Part shown: positions 1 to 8,257 of the stretch, one piece after another | Numbering within the stretch: position 1 is the first letter of the stretch | Layout of the letters: each line of letters starts with the position of its first letter | DNA from: Alteromonadaceae bacterium BrNp21-10 | GTDB taxonomy: Bacteria; Pseudomonadota; Gammaproteobacteria; Enterobacterales; Alteromonadaceae | Assembly (NCBI GenBank): GCA_030418115.1 | Contig: JAUHQD010000022.1 | Span: 1-46,495, forward strand | Reading direction: 5' to 3' | Length of the DNA: 46,495 bases | Program-made: the position numbers and the translations under genes | The notes under the pieces: generated by a model | Database searches by the model: none | Seen by the model: the letters and a program-made list of their open reading frames with translations, nothing else | Told to the model about the DNA's origin: nothing

Positions 1-258
1 ATACTCGCCAACATCGTTAGCGGCATTTTGCATAGAGTAACGAATTAAACTTTCGCCACCGCATGATACGCCAGAATAAATATCGCCTAAGCGCACATTG
101 TATTCTTTGTTGACCGAACGCATTTTCTTACGGAGTTCACCTTTGTCGTTATTCTTAACGATAGTACAGATGTTCTCTAGGTCTGAGTTAATATCCGCAT
201 AAGTTAATGGTGATACTAATGCGGTAGTGATGGCTGCGATAGTTAATAATTTTTTCAT
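1..258 (-). CDS. DUF3718-like small secreted protein, partial (3' end off window)
   Basis: The gene is read leftwards from an ATG at 258-256 and is cut by the window edge after 86 codons. The product starts with a clear Sec signal peptide (MKKLLTIAAITTALVSPLTYA). A short polar mature region follows, with two cysteines (C31 in ENICTIV and C66 in SGVSCGGES) that could form a disulfide. The sequence resembles the small periplasmic DUF3718 family common in Alteromonadales and Vibrionales, whose function is unknown; that assignment is from memory. A leader with GAGGC lies about 9 nt before the start. The same gene recurs in inverted orientation at 46238, so this belongs to a paralogous family. Confidence 0.75.
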   Translation of the reverse strand, partial: MKKLLTIAAITTALVSPLTYADINSDLENICTIVKNNDKGELRKKMRSVNKEYNVRLGDIYSGVSCGGESLIRYSMQNAANDVGEY

Positions 259-388
259 AATAATTGCCTCTATAAAAATTTATTTTTAATTTGATTTATT
301 TAAAGTGATTTAGATAAATCGTCTTGACGGATTAAATAGTAGGTAATGTTAAAAACATGTAACAGAGGGCAATTTTGTACATAGGTAT
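1..388. repeat. Left arm of window-spanning inverted repeat
   Basis: The reverse complement of this stretch aligns without gaps to 46108-46495, with about 30 mismatches in 388 bp by my count. The identity is mosaic. Positions 2-108 and 230-330 match perfectly, while the middle (109-229) differs at about 22 places, mostly third codon positions. The arm contains 86 codons of a small gene plus its leader and promoter region. Beyond position 388 the similarity stops abruptly. Confidence 0.9.
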
Positions 389-581
389 GAAAAATTATAA
401 CTATAGAGTATTGGGATAACACGGATACAACTTAGCCTATTTCCCAAAAAAGATAGGTATTCAGATTTATTCTCAGGTAAATTTGTACTATTAAGCAGAC
501 AAGTAAATGATGTTAGGCTATCACTATAACTTACTGATATTCATCTACTACCACCGATGCAATTGATCATCTGGGACTTAT

Positions 582-1421
582 ATGCAGTTAACGTTTTTTG
601 GAGTGCGTGGCTCAACCCCTGCCCCCGGCGCCGAGTTTATTGAGTTTGGCGGCAATACGGCATGTGTACATGTTGAGCTTAATGATGGAACCGATATTAT
701 CCTCGATGCGGGAACTGGGATTATTCCCTTAGGCCGCGAATTAATTAGCAAAAAGACCGATATCCATGTATTACTGACCCACAACCATTGGGATCATATT
801 CAGGGCTTTCCGTTTTTTCCGCCTATATATCAACCCAATCGCAATATATTGATCACCCCCGGGCAAACCGCATTGCCCGAGCATGATGCCATCTTGCAAC
901 AAATGAGTGGTAGTGTGTTCCCAGTACATTACAAAAACTTGCCATCGAATATTGAAATTAAACCGTTAGCGGATGATGTTCAATCTTGGCCGTTAAAATC
1001 GGCCAAAATATCACGCCTGAAGATGAATCATCCCGGTAATGGCAGTGCCTTCTTGATAGAAGCAGACAATGCCAAAATTGCTTATATCACCGATAACGAG
1101 CTGTATCCTCCTTATAAAAAAGAAACCGACTTTTTAGATTTTGTTGAGTTTGCCAAAAATGCCGACATTCTGATCCACGATGCACAATATGTGGTGAAGG
1201 ATATGCCGACTAAAGCCGGTTGGGGACATTCCATTGCCGAAGAAGCGGTCAAACTAGCACTCGCCTGTAGGGCTAAACGTTTAGCTTTATATAGTCATGA
1301 TCCTTGCCGTACGGATAGTGATTTAAAACAATTAGAAAATCATTGTCGGGAAGTCGTCGGCATCGCTCAAGCGCCGCTGGAGGTGTTCGCAGCGGCGGAA
1401 GGCATGAGCTTTAATTTATAA
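582..1421 (+). CDS. MBL-fold metallohydrolase
   Basis: The 279-residue protein belongs to the metallo-beta-lactamase fold, probably the Lactamase_B_2 group. It shows the dinuclear metal motif THNHWDH at residues 66-72, a preceding LDAGTG turn (41-46), a later metal-ligand histidine candidate in KMNHPGNG, and IHDAQY plus YSHDP near the C-terminus. There is no signal peptide, so it is likely cytoplasmic. Its length and arrangement resemble phosphodiesterase-like members rather than true beta-lactamases, but the substrate cannot be read from sequence. It stands alone, and its stop codon overlaps a repeat relic shared with the convergent permease gene. Confidence 0.8.
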   Translation: MQLTFFGVRGSTPAPGAEFIEFGGNTACVHVELNDGTDIILDAGTGIIPLGRELISKKTDIHVLLTHNHWDHIQGFPFFPPIYQPNRNILITPGQTALPEHDAILQQMSGSVFPVHYKNLPSNIEIKPLADDVQSWPLKSAKISRLKMNHPGNGSAFLIEADNAKIAYITDNELYPPYKKETDFLDFVEFAKNADILIHDAQYVVKDMPTKAGWGHSIAEEAVKLALACRAKRLALYSHDPCRTDSDLKQLENHCREVVGIAQAPLEVFAAAEGMSFNL

Positions 1422-1464
1422 CCCCAGCTCGGGATACGTCACACCTTACAGCACCGCTATATTT
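1420..1464. repeat. Diverged fragment of the MITE-like element's left end
   Basis: These 45 bp match the first 45 bp of the MITE-like element at 41227, with roughly 80% identity. Shared landmarks in order are AACC.CAG.TCGGGATA, CCTTACAGCAC and GCTAT. Only the left end is present. The fragment covers the stop codon of the MBL-fold gene (1419-1421) and reaches the stop codon of the convergent permease (1463-1465), so it fills the whole gap between them. Confidence 0.6.
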
Positions 1465-2806
1465 AAAATAACAAGCTGTGGGCTATCAATAAGCAACTAA
1501 TAGCGCTGGCACCTAATACGAAGGTGCCTAAGCTTTGCAAGCGATAGCCGGTTTTCACATCCATTCCCGACATTTGCGTCACCACCCAGAAGAAACTGTC
1601 ATTAGCATGGGACACCACCGCCGAGCCTGCACCAATGGCAATCACCACCATGGCTTTTTCTAAGGATTCGGTAAAACCCAAACTGGCCATTAATGGCGAT
1701 ATAATTGATGCGGTAGTAATGAGTGCGACGGTCGATGAGCCTTGAGCGGTTTTAATCGCGGCAGCAATTAAAAACGGCAACAATATCCCTGCATTGAGAT
1801 CCACGAAGGCGTCCCCTAACAATTGCGCTATGCCTGAATTTTGCAACATCTTGCCAAAAATACCACCTGCACCAGTGATCAACAATATGGATGCGCAATT
1901 GGCCATGGCCTTGCCTACCCAGCCATTACAAGACAACATATCCCGATTCAAATGTTTAGGCAGCAATAACGAAAGAAACACCCCAATCAATAACGCAATG
2001 AACGGCTCACCGAGAAACTGAATGGCGTTGGTCATGACATTTTCTGGCGCACCTAAGGCTACCACTAATGATTTAGCCACAATCAGTAAAATCGGCACTC
2101 CAATAGGCAAAGTTGATTTAAGCACACTCGGGGCGCTGTCAGCATCGTAATGCAGCGCTTCAGCCTCTGAGGTCGAGGTCAACATTGCCGCATCAGGGTC
2201 AATGTTCGTTCTAGCGGCGTATTTAGTGGCAAACAGTATTCCCACCATCAGTGCAATAATACTCACCGGTAGTCCGACCAATAATACCAAGCCTAAATCC
2301 GCACCTAAAATACCCGCAGCCGCAATCGGCCCCGGTGTCGGCGGCACCATGGTATGGGATGCCGTCACCCCTAATGACAACGCAATGGCGGTACCCGCCA
2401 AAGATAACTTGGCTTTTTTGGTTAAACTTTTATTCAGCGGCGATAACAACAAAAAGGCGCTATCGGCAAAAACCGGGATTGACACAAAATAACCAATGCC
2501 GCCCATGGCCGGTGCCACACGTTTTTTACCCACCAAGCTCAGCACCTTAGCGGCGATGGCCATGGCCCCGCCGGAATTTTCCAGAAAGGTGCCGATAATT
2601 ACCCCTAGAATAATGATCAGGCCAATGCCACCTAAGGTTTTACCAAAGCCTTCATTCACCGAGGCAATGATCTGCTCAGCGGGCATACCAGCGGCAAAGC
2701 CATACATTAACGCCACCAACAATAAGGCAATAAAGGGATGCACTTTAAAACGCACGGTTAATAAAACAATTAACATGACACTAATGAGCAAATAGACCAC
2801 TAACAT
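1463..2806 (-). CDS. GntP-family sugar-acid:H+ symporter
   Basis: This 447-residue, very hydrophobic protein has about 12 predicted membrane segments and the normal length for the gluconate permease family. Typical features are GGIGLIIILGVIIGTFLENSGGA near residue 60, an SIPVFADSAF loop, and the conserved SHTMVPPTPGP loop. The ATG at 2806 is preceded by AGGAG at good spacing. The gene lies 87 bp downstream of the pentonate dehydratase on the same strand, which suggests that it imports the aldonic acid that enzyme uses. The family includes gluconate, gluconate-like and glycerate carriers, so the exact substrate is uncertain. Confidence 0.87.
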   Translation of the reverse strand: MLVVYLLISVMLIVLLTVRFKVHPFIALLLVALMYGFAAGMPAEQIIASVNEGFGKTLGGIGLIIILGVIIGTFLENSGGAMAIAAKVLSLVGKKRVAPAMGGIGYFVSIPVFADSAFLLLSPLNKSLTKKAKLSLAGTAIALSLGVTASHTMVPPTPGPIAAAGILGADLGLVLLVGLPVSIIALMVGILFATKYAARTNIDPDAAMLTSTSEAEALHYDADSAPSVLKSTLPIGVPILLIVAKSLVVALGAPENVMTNAIQFLGEPFIALLIGVFLSLLLPKHLNRDMLSCNGWVGKAMANCASILLITGAGGIFGKMLQNSGIAQLLGDAFVDLNAGILLPFLIAAAIKTAQGSSTVALITTASIISPLMASLGFTESLEKAMVVIAIGAGSAVVSHANDSFFWVVTQMSGMDVKTGYRLQSLGTFVLGASAISCLLIAHSLLF

Positions 2807-2893
2807 ATGGGGCTCCTTGTTGTTATTTTTATTCTAATTTTTATTTTAATTGCTATCTTGCTTGAATAAATATCGCGCTGCTAAAGCAGCGAC

Positions 2894-4612
2894 TTAATGG
2901 GAATCTCGCTCTACCTTTGAGCCTGAGCCGCCAACCAGAATATCCAGATCAGCGCCTTGGTCGGCTTGTTGTACATGGTCAATGTAGATCTTCACATATC
3001 CCCTTGCCGCCATTGCTGCTGGTGCCATCCACGCATCACGACGGCGTTGTAATTCAGCGTCATCGACCAATAGTTGTAAACGTCGTTGCTCTACATTGAG
3101 CTCGATCATGTCGCCATCTTGAACTAAGGCTAATGTCCCGCCGACGGCGGATTCAGGTGATATGTGTAACACCACTGTGCCATAAGCCGTACCACTCATA
3201 CGGCCATCGGATATACGCACCATATCTTTCACGCCTTTCAGAATTAGTTTCTCTGGCAAGTCCACATTGCCCACTTCGGGCATCCCCGGATAACCTTTGG
3301 GCCCTGCGCCTTTGAGTACAATCACGCAATTTTCGTCGATATCTAAATCTGGTAAGTCAATGCGCGCGTGGTAGTCTTCCATGGTTTCAAACACCACGGC
3401 ACGGCCGGTATGCTGCATCAGTTTTTTGCTGGCCGCTGAAGGTTTAATCACCGCGCCGTTCTCACAGAGATTACCGGTAAGCACCGCAATGCCCGCATTG
3501 TCTTGAAAAGGTTGCTCACGTTTAGCAATCACATCATGGTTGTAACACTTGGCGTTCGCGTTATTCTCGCCCAATGTTTTACCGTTCACTGTCAATTGCT
3601 GTTGATGCAGTAAATCGCCGAGTTCTTTGAGCACCACGTTAATACCACCGGCATAGAAGTAGTCTTCCATCAAATATTTACCGGCAGGCATAAGGTTAAC
3701 CAACAAGGGAATATGCTGACCAAGATCATCAAAATCTTGCAGTTTAAGATCCACGCCAATACGTCCGGCGATAGCTTGTAAATGGATTATCAAATTGGTA
3801 GAACCACCGACAGCGGCGTTAGCGACAATGGCATTTTCAAAGGTTTTTCGAACGAGTATTTTTGATAGACACAAATCTTCACGCACCATTTCCACCATGC
3901 GTCTGCCTGATAACTGTGCCATGACTTTTTTGCGAGCATCCACAGCAGGAATAGACGAGGCTCCGGGTAGTGTTAATCCCAACACTTCTGCCATGGTCGC
4001 CATAGTCGATGCAGTGCCCATGGTATTACAGTGACCAGCACTGCGAGCTGCACCAATTTCAGCTTCAAGTAAATCGGCTTCGGAAAAAGTACCGGTTTTT
4101 TGGCCTTCTTTGATGGCCCAGTTAAACGAGCCGGAACCAATTTCACCACCACGGAATTTGCCATTGAGCATTGGCCCACCAGGTACCACCATGGTCGGAA
4201 TATCCACGCTACAGGCGCCCATAATGGTTGACGGCGTGGTTTTATCACAACCGGTCATTAGGATGACACCATCAAGAGGATTGGCGCGAATAGATTCTTC
4301 CACATCCATGCTGGCCAAATTACGAAACAACATGGTGGTGGGCTTCATAATGGTTTCGCCCAATGACATCACAGGGAATTCCAACGGAAAGCCGCCGGCT
4401 TCGAGCACGCCTTTTTTAACGAATTCGGCTAATTCACGTAAATGACCATTGCAGGGGGTGAGTTCTGACCAAGTATTACAAATACCAATAACCGGACGGC
4501 CATTAAACATATCATCGGGATAACCTTGATTACGCATCCAAGAGCGATGCACAAAACCCATTTTATCCTTACCACCAAACCATTCCTGACTACGTAACTT
4601 TTTCTTTTCCAA
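2894..4612 (-). CDS. IlvD/Edd-family sugar-acid (pentonate) dehydratase
   Basis: The 572-residue enzyme would dehydrate an aldonic acid to its 2-keto-3-deoxy form using an Fe-S cluster and Mg. Cluster cysteine candidates are C54 (TPCNGH), C122 (GCDKTTPS) and C195 (GHCNTMGT). Their spacing matches the L-arabinonate / D-xylonate dehydratase branch, which carries a 2Fe-2S cluster. The N-terminal LRSQEWF also fits that branch rather than dihydroxy-acid dehydratase (IlvD proper) or Edd. The only start codon in this frame before the family's first conserved block is TTG at 4612, with a weak GAAGAG upstream. Neighbours are a semialdehyde dehydrogenase and a GntP permease. Confidence 0.88.
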   Translation of the reverse strand: MEKKKLRSQEWFGGKDKMGFVHRSWMRNQGYPDDMFNGRPVIGICNTWSELTPCNGHLRELAEFVKKGVLEAGGFPLEFPVMSLGETIMKPTTMLFRNLASMDVEESIRANPLDGVILMTGCDKTTPSTIMGACSVDIPTMVVPGGPMLNGKFRGGEIGSGSFNWAIKEGQKTGTFSEADLLEAEIGAARSAGHCNTMGTASTMATMAEVLGLTLPGASSIPAVDARKKVMAQLSGRRMVEMVREDLCLSKILVRKTFENAIVANAAVGGSTNLIIHLQAIAGRIGVDLKLQDFDDLGQHIPLLVNLMPAGKYLMEDYFYAGGINVVLKELGDLLHQQQLTVNGKTLGENNANAKCYNHDVIAKREQPFQDNAGIAVLTGNLCENGAVIKPSAASKKLMQHTGRAVVFETMEDYHARIDLPDLDIDENCVIVLKGAGPKGYPGMPEVGNVDLPEKLILKGVKDMVRISDGRMSGTAYGTVVLHISPESAVGGTLALVQDGDMIELNVEQRRLQLLVDDAELQRRRDAWMAPAAMAARGYVKIYIDHVQQADQGADLDILVGGSGSKVERDSH

Positions 4613-4629
4613 CGCTAATTCGACTCTTC

Positions 4630-4651
4630 AACTATTTATTAACAAATAGTT
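4630..4651. other. Hairpin upstream of dehydratase gene
   Basis: A perfect 8-bp inverted repeat, AACTATTT / AAATAGTT, is separated by 6 nt. It lies in the 183-bp gap between the semialdehyde dehydrogenase stop and the TTG start of the dehydratase. It could be a leader hairpin or an operator; nothing in the sequence decides which. Confidence 0.35.
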
Positions 4652-4746
4652 AACGACAGCCAAGCCGTTGAAACAACCTAGAAATTAGGCAAGCTAATTA
4701 TGATTTTTGTTTATAAAATCAATGCAAGAAATAAGGGGGAAATAAC

Positions 4747-4772
4747 AGGGCTGCCGGATAGGATACAGCCCT
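4747..4772 (-). terminator. Possible weak terminator or attenuator after semialdehyde dehydrogenase
   Basis: A 7-bp stem AGGGCTG / CAGCCCT with a 12-nt loop lies 24 bp past the stop of the minus-strand gene. There is no clean T-run behind it, so it could lower rather than stop transcription into the dehydratase gene. Confidence 0.3.
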
Positions 4773-4795
4773 AGAATAGAGTTTAATTAACCAAG

Positions 4796-6394
4796 CTAAG
4801 CGATTGGATCCTTAGTCGGATTGCCATTCACTACCCGCGTTAGTGCTAGGGGATTGGCATTTTGCAAAGCCGCTGGCAGCAAACCATCAGGAACCGCTTG
4901 ATAACACACAGGGCGCACAAAGCGCGCGATAGCGGCAGTGCCTACCGAAGTAAAGCGACTGTCTGTTGAGGCTGGGAACGGCCCACCGTGAACCATCGCT
5001 GGGCAGACTTCAACACCGGTTGGAAAACCATTAATCACCACCCGCCCTACTCGTTGACTAAAGGCATCAATCAAATCCAAATGTTCAGCCAATTCGGCAT
5101 CATCTGCAGCCCGCAAAGTGCCGGTTAACTGGCCTTTAAGACTGTTAATGATCTGTTTTATTTGCTGTGTGTTTTGACACTTAACTACCAACGATAAGGG
5201 TCCAAACACCTCTTCCTGCAAAGCAGGCTGCGCTAAGAAGGTGGCGGCATCAGTGGTTAATAGCTTAGCTTGGGCATAGCTACCGCTATTAGCTTCAGTA
5301 TTGCCACCAGAACCCACCTCTTCAACACCGGCGATATCGGTAAAATGTGACGCGCCCTGCTCATACGCACTACATATACCTGCATTCAACATAACACCTG
5401 CAGGCACTGCGCTAAGCGCTGCCGCAGTTGCATCAATAAAGGTAGTTAAATCAGCATTGTCGATAGCAAGGATTAACCCAGGATTTACACAGAATTGACC
5501 GGTGCCCATGGTTAAAGAGCCCACAAAACCAGTGGCTAACTCCTTGGCGGATTGCGCCAATGCTTTGGGTAACATTACCACAGGATTAATGCTGCCCATT
5601 TCCGCAAATACTGGAATAGGCTCTGGACGTGCATTGGCCAAATTAAACAACGCCATGCCGCCTTTTAATGACCCCGTAAAGCCTACCGCTTTAATCGCAG
5701 GCGCTTGCACTAAGGCACTACCCACTTCATGGCCAACATCATTAAGCAACTGGATCACCGCCGCAGGCATGCCGGTTTTTTGCGCCGCACTGAATAACGC
5801 TTGTGCGACTAGTTCACCTGTACCAGGATGAGAAGGATGACCTTTCACAATCACCGGACAACCTGCCGCCAGCGCCGATGCGGTATCACCACCGGCAACC
5901 GAATAAGCTAAGGGAAAATTACTAGCACCAAACACTACTACTGGGCCAAGGGCTTGATTCACATAACGCAAGTCAGGGCGAGGTATTGGCTGGCGATCCG
6001 GCATAGCGGTATCGATACGAGGATCTAAATATTCGCCACCGAGAATATAATCCGCAAACATATGTAGCTGACCGCAAGTACGTGCACGCTCACCTTCGGC
6101 TCGTCCTTTAGGGTAACCGGTTTCTGCCATTACTTGTTCACTTAGCGCATCACCAAGTGCCATAATTTCATCAGCGCAAGCATGTAAAAATGCACTGCGT
6201 TGTGCCAAAGACGTCTGCCTATATACGGCAAAAGCGTCAGCCGCAGCAGCCACTGCTGCATCTACTTGTTGTAAACTGGCAATACCGTATTCAGGCACTA
6301 GGGTTGCACCGTTGCTTGGGTCCTTCGCACTAAATGTGCCGACTTCACCCGTTTGCCATTGACCGTTAATTAATTGCTTACCTGTAAGTGCCAC
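4796..6394 (-). CDS. Alpha-ketoglutaric semialdehyde (2,5-dioxovalerate) dehydrogenase-type aldehyde dehydrogenase
   Basis: This NAD(P)-dependent aldehyde dehydrogenase probably oxidises 2-oxoglutaric semialdehyde to 2-oxoglutarate, the last step of oxidative pentose and sugar-acid breakdown. Counting from the GTG start, it shows N159 in FGASNFPLA, K184 in VIVKGHPSHPGT, E265 in FAEMGSINP and the catalytic C302 in GTGQFCVNPG. These motifs are typical of the KGSADH branch. I place the start at GTG 6394 because GGAGG sits 5 nt upstream of it and family members begin MALTGKQLI. An upstream in-frame ATG at 6406 is possible but overlaps that ribosome-binding site. It is the first gene of the sugar-acid operon, and no dedicated regulator lies beside it. 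Confidence 0.87.
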   Translation of the reverse strand: MALTGKQLINGQWQTGEVGTFSAKDPSNGATLVPEYGIASLQQVDAAVAAAADAFAVYRQTSLAQRSAFLHACADEIMALGDALSEQVMAETGYPKGRAEGERARTCGQLHMFADYILGGEYLDPRIDTAMPDRQPIPRPDLRYVNQALGPVVVFGASNFPLAYSVAGGDTASALAAGCPVIVKGHPSHPGTGELVAQALFSAAQKTGMPAAVIQLLNDVGHEVGSALVQAPAIKAVGFTGSLKGGMALFNLANARPEPIPVFAEMGSINPVVMLPKALAQSAKELATGFVGSLTMGTGQFCVNPGLILAIDNADLTTFIDATAAALSAVPAGVMLNAGICSAYEQGASHFTDIAGVEEVGSGGNTEANSGSYAQAKLLTTDAATFLAQPALQEEVFGPLSLVVKCQNTQQIKQIINSLKGQLTGTLRAADDAELAEHLDLIDAFSQRVGRVVINGFPTGVEVCPAMVHGGPFPASTDSRFTSVGTAAIARFVRPVCYQAVPDGLLPAALQNANPLALTRVVNGNPTKDPIA

Positions 6395-6538
6395 GCTGAC
6401 CTCCATTGCTAATACATTGGATTAATATATAGAATTATTATTTAGAAATAATAGATGGTACCGATGTTAACCGAATGCAAGCCCATTAAAATAACGTAAG
6501 TTCATATTCAGTTAGTTAAAATTGGCTTATTGCCCCCA

Positions 6539-6882
6539 TCAACTGATCAACCAACTTACCAAAGGATTACACACCTTTTCGACATTTAGACTTTCTAAGT
6601 AATTCATTACATGTCCCATCGATTGTACTTCCTTCTGGACAATTTTATTCAACACTGCCCTATACCCTCGATACCTCTGATGGCTCGATAACCTAAGAAC
6701 TTGCCGATGTTACCTATATTTCCATGCACAATATCTTGCACATTGATCATGTATACCGCCAAATTCAGCCCTTCCCCAACGGCCATCTATACCCCACATA
6801 ACGCTTCAGTTACGGCGACTTGTGCCAGTGGGTTATTTTGTTTAACCAGCTCAGTAAAACTTACAGTACAACCTTGTAAATT
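6539..6882 (-). pseudogene. Probable decayed gene of unknown function
   Basis: On the minus strand a protein-like frame runs from about 6882 (TVSFTELVKQNNPLAQVAV...) through one in-frame TAG. It continues as MAVGEGLNLAVYMINVQ and then ...GYRAIRGIEG. After a one-base frameshift near 6660 it carries on as YRAVLNKIVQKEVQSMG to a stop at 6539. The residue composition looks like real protein in both pieces, which suggests a gene broken by one nonsense and one frameshift mutation. I do not recognise the family. The remaining 6407-6538 and 6883-7130 hold no gene. Confidence 0.35.
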
Positions 6883-6961
6883 TTACACACTCGTTAATTT
6901 TTTCTTAACACCAAAAAAACATAAGCAATTGAAATTAAATAGTTTTTATTAAATTTTAAGA

Positions 6962-6990
6962 TTGGCATGGCTTTCGCAACCTATTATATG
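6962..6990 (+). promoter_or_regulatory. Possible sigma-70-type promoter for the YqjD-like operon
   Basis: TTGGCA at 6962-6967 is followed after 17 nt by TATATG at 6985-6990, with an AT-rich stretch just upstream. It lies about 140 bp before the start of the first gene. The match is moderate and was read by eye. Confidence 0.3.
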
Positions 6991-7130
6991 ACGCCATGAC
7001 AATATGTTGTTATGGCAAAACGTGCACAGACCCTAGATTATTTTTAAGCATGTAATCTTAAAAGGCTTAATGCCGATGATTAATGACAAAAATAAGGGTC
7101 TTATTATTCAATCAACATGAGGTAACGATT

Positions 7131-7409
7131 ATGGCTACTGCAAATCAAGCAAATACACAAAATGGTGCCGCTACAAAGTCAGATCATTCAAGCCAAGAGA
7201 AGCTAACCGAAGCTTGTCATTTGGCGGGTGAAGCGGCCTCAGACATGATGGATAACGTAAAAGGTCAGGCTCAAGCAACTTATCAAGCCAATAAAAAACG
7301 AGCCGGAGAAGTGGCGAATCAAGCCGAATCGCTTATTAAAGAACGTCCACTATTGAGCATTGGCTGTGCCTTCGTAGCGGGTTGGGCGGTATCCAAATTA
7401 CTTAAATAG
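7131..7409 (+). CDS. DUF883 (ElaB/YqjD-like) membrane-anchored protein
   Basis: This 92-residue protein has an acidic, helical N-terminal two-thirds rich in Ala, Gln and Lys. It ends in a basic stretch (LIKERPLLS) and one C-terminal hydrophobic anchor with the pattern IGCAFVAGWAVSKLLK. That layout is typical of the DUF883 family, which includes E. coli ElaB and YqjD, inner-membrane proteins linked to stationary phase and ribosome association. I chose the ATG at 7131 because GAGGT lies 7 nt upstream; a longer frame from 7083 lacks such a site. It heads a three-gene operon matching yqjD-yqjE-yqjK in order and topology. Confidence 0.78.
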   Translation: MATANQANTQNGAATKSDHSSQEKLTEACHLAGEAASDMMDNVKGQAQATYQANKKRAGEVANQAESLIKERPLLSIGCAFVAGWAVSKLLK

Positions 7410-7488
7410 GGACTTAAATAGCTACTTATATAAGTAAGCTTACCAACAAGCGTTACATTTTTGTTTTCATCTACTGGAGAGGTTAGTT

Positions 7489-7962
7489 ATGGTTAATCAA
7501 AGTAACAGCACCCCATGTGCGACTAAAGCACAAACCGCCGCCTCTCCAGAGGGCGATGAACAAGCTGCGTCTGCTAAGAATCCCGCAGCGCAAATGGATG
7601 ATATGACCCGTATGCTCAGCGTGACAAAGTTAAGTCTCGCTTGGTTAGGTAATCTACGTGATACAGCACAACTGGAATTAGCTCGCAGCGTAAGCGCAAT
7701 AAAACGCTCGATAATGCTGCAACTGGCGTTAATCCCAATGCTTTTGATGCTCAATTTCAGCATTTGTGGGGTAATATCCTATTTGGTTTATCATGAGACT
7801 CAATCAATATACTGGGGTCTAACGAGTTTAATCGGCATTCAACTGTTAGCCATCGTATTAGTCGTGACGACAATTCGTAATTTACGCCAACAAGTAGGCT
7901 TTAAGCACACCACTGAACAAATCAAAGGAGTCAGTTATGAGATCACTCAAGCGTTTAAGTAA
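7489..7962 (+). CDS. YqjE-like two-helix membrane protein (phage-holin-3-like superfamily)
   Basis: The 157-residue protein has a long polar N-terminus (about 1-65), two hydrophobic helices (about 66-95 and 103-128) and a short polar tail. This is the architecture of YqjE/DUF1469 proteins. A strong site, GGAGAGG, precedes the ATG. It follows the DUF883 gene and overlaps the next gene by 26 bp, so the three are almost certainly co-transcribed and translationally coupled. The family name reflects sequence similarity to holins; a lysis role is not implied here. The assignment relies heavily on gene order. Confidence 0.6.
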   Translation: MVNQSNSTPCATKAQTAASPEGDEQAASAKNPAAQMDDMTRMLSVTKLSLAWLGNLRDTAQLELARSVSAIKRSIMLQLALIPMLLMLNFSICGVISYLVYHETQSIYWGLTSLIGIQLLAIVLVVTTIRNLRQQVGFKHTTEQIKGVSYEITQAFK

Positions 7963-8257
7963 TCAGATAGACGCCAACTGTTTGGAGATGACTCAGCAGC
8001 GGCTGGCGATTTCACAACTTTGTGAGACCCATAAACAGCAGTGCGGTACTAAAAAATTACTGATAACAATGGGGCTAAGCGCCTTATTAGGCGCCGCAAT
8101 TGAACGTTTACATTCACCTCATAGTAAAATGGGGGGCATCTCTCGTCGCTATATCGGCATGAACATCAATAACATGGTGTATAGCTTAAGTATGTTATCA
8201 GGAATGGGCGCGGCCTTTTTCGCCTCGCAACTCAACCGCTTTGCACTTTCTGTGTAG
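7937..8257 (+). CDS. YqjK-like small protein
   Basis: This 106-residue product begins inside the end of the YqjE-like gene, with AAAGGAG about 7 nt before its ATG. The N-terminal half is polar and helix-forming, with paired cysteines in QLCETHKQQCG. It is followed by a hydrophobic segment (LLITMGLSALLGAAIE) and a second weaker one near the C-terminus. By position it corresponds to yqjK in the E. coli yqjCDEK set. Sequence similarity alone would not prove this, and no function is known with confidence. Confidence 0.5.
   Translation: MRSLKRLSNQIDANCLEMTQQRLAISQLCETHKQQCGTKKLLITMGLSALLGAAIERLHSPHSKMGGISRRYIGMNINNMVYSLSMLSGMGAAFFASQLNRFALSV

Noticed and set aside
6451-6465. FadR/UxuR-like GntR operator (TGGTACC) upstream of the semialdehyde dehydrogenase
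   Set aside because: The symmetric core is only about 6-8 bp and no GntR-type gene is adjacent, so it is too weak to list as a site.
6701-6952. 83-codon plus-strand frame
   Set aside because: Composition is unlike protein (many Thr, Pro and Cys) and it is antisense to a more protein-like broken frame.
7489-8257. Prophage or lysis cassette because of holin-like topology
   Set aside because: No endolysin or other phage genes are nearby, and gene order matches the yqjDEK stress module.
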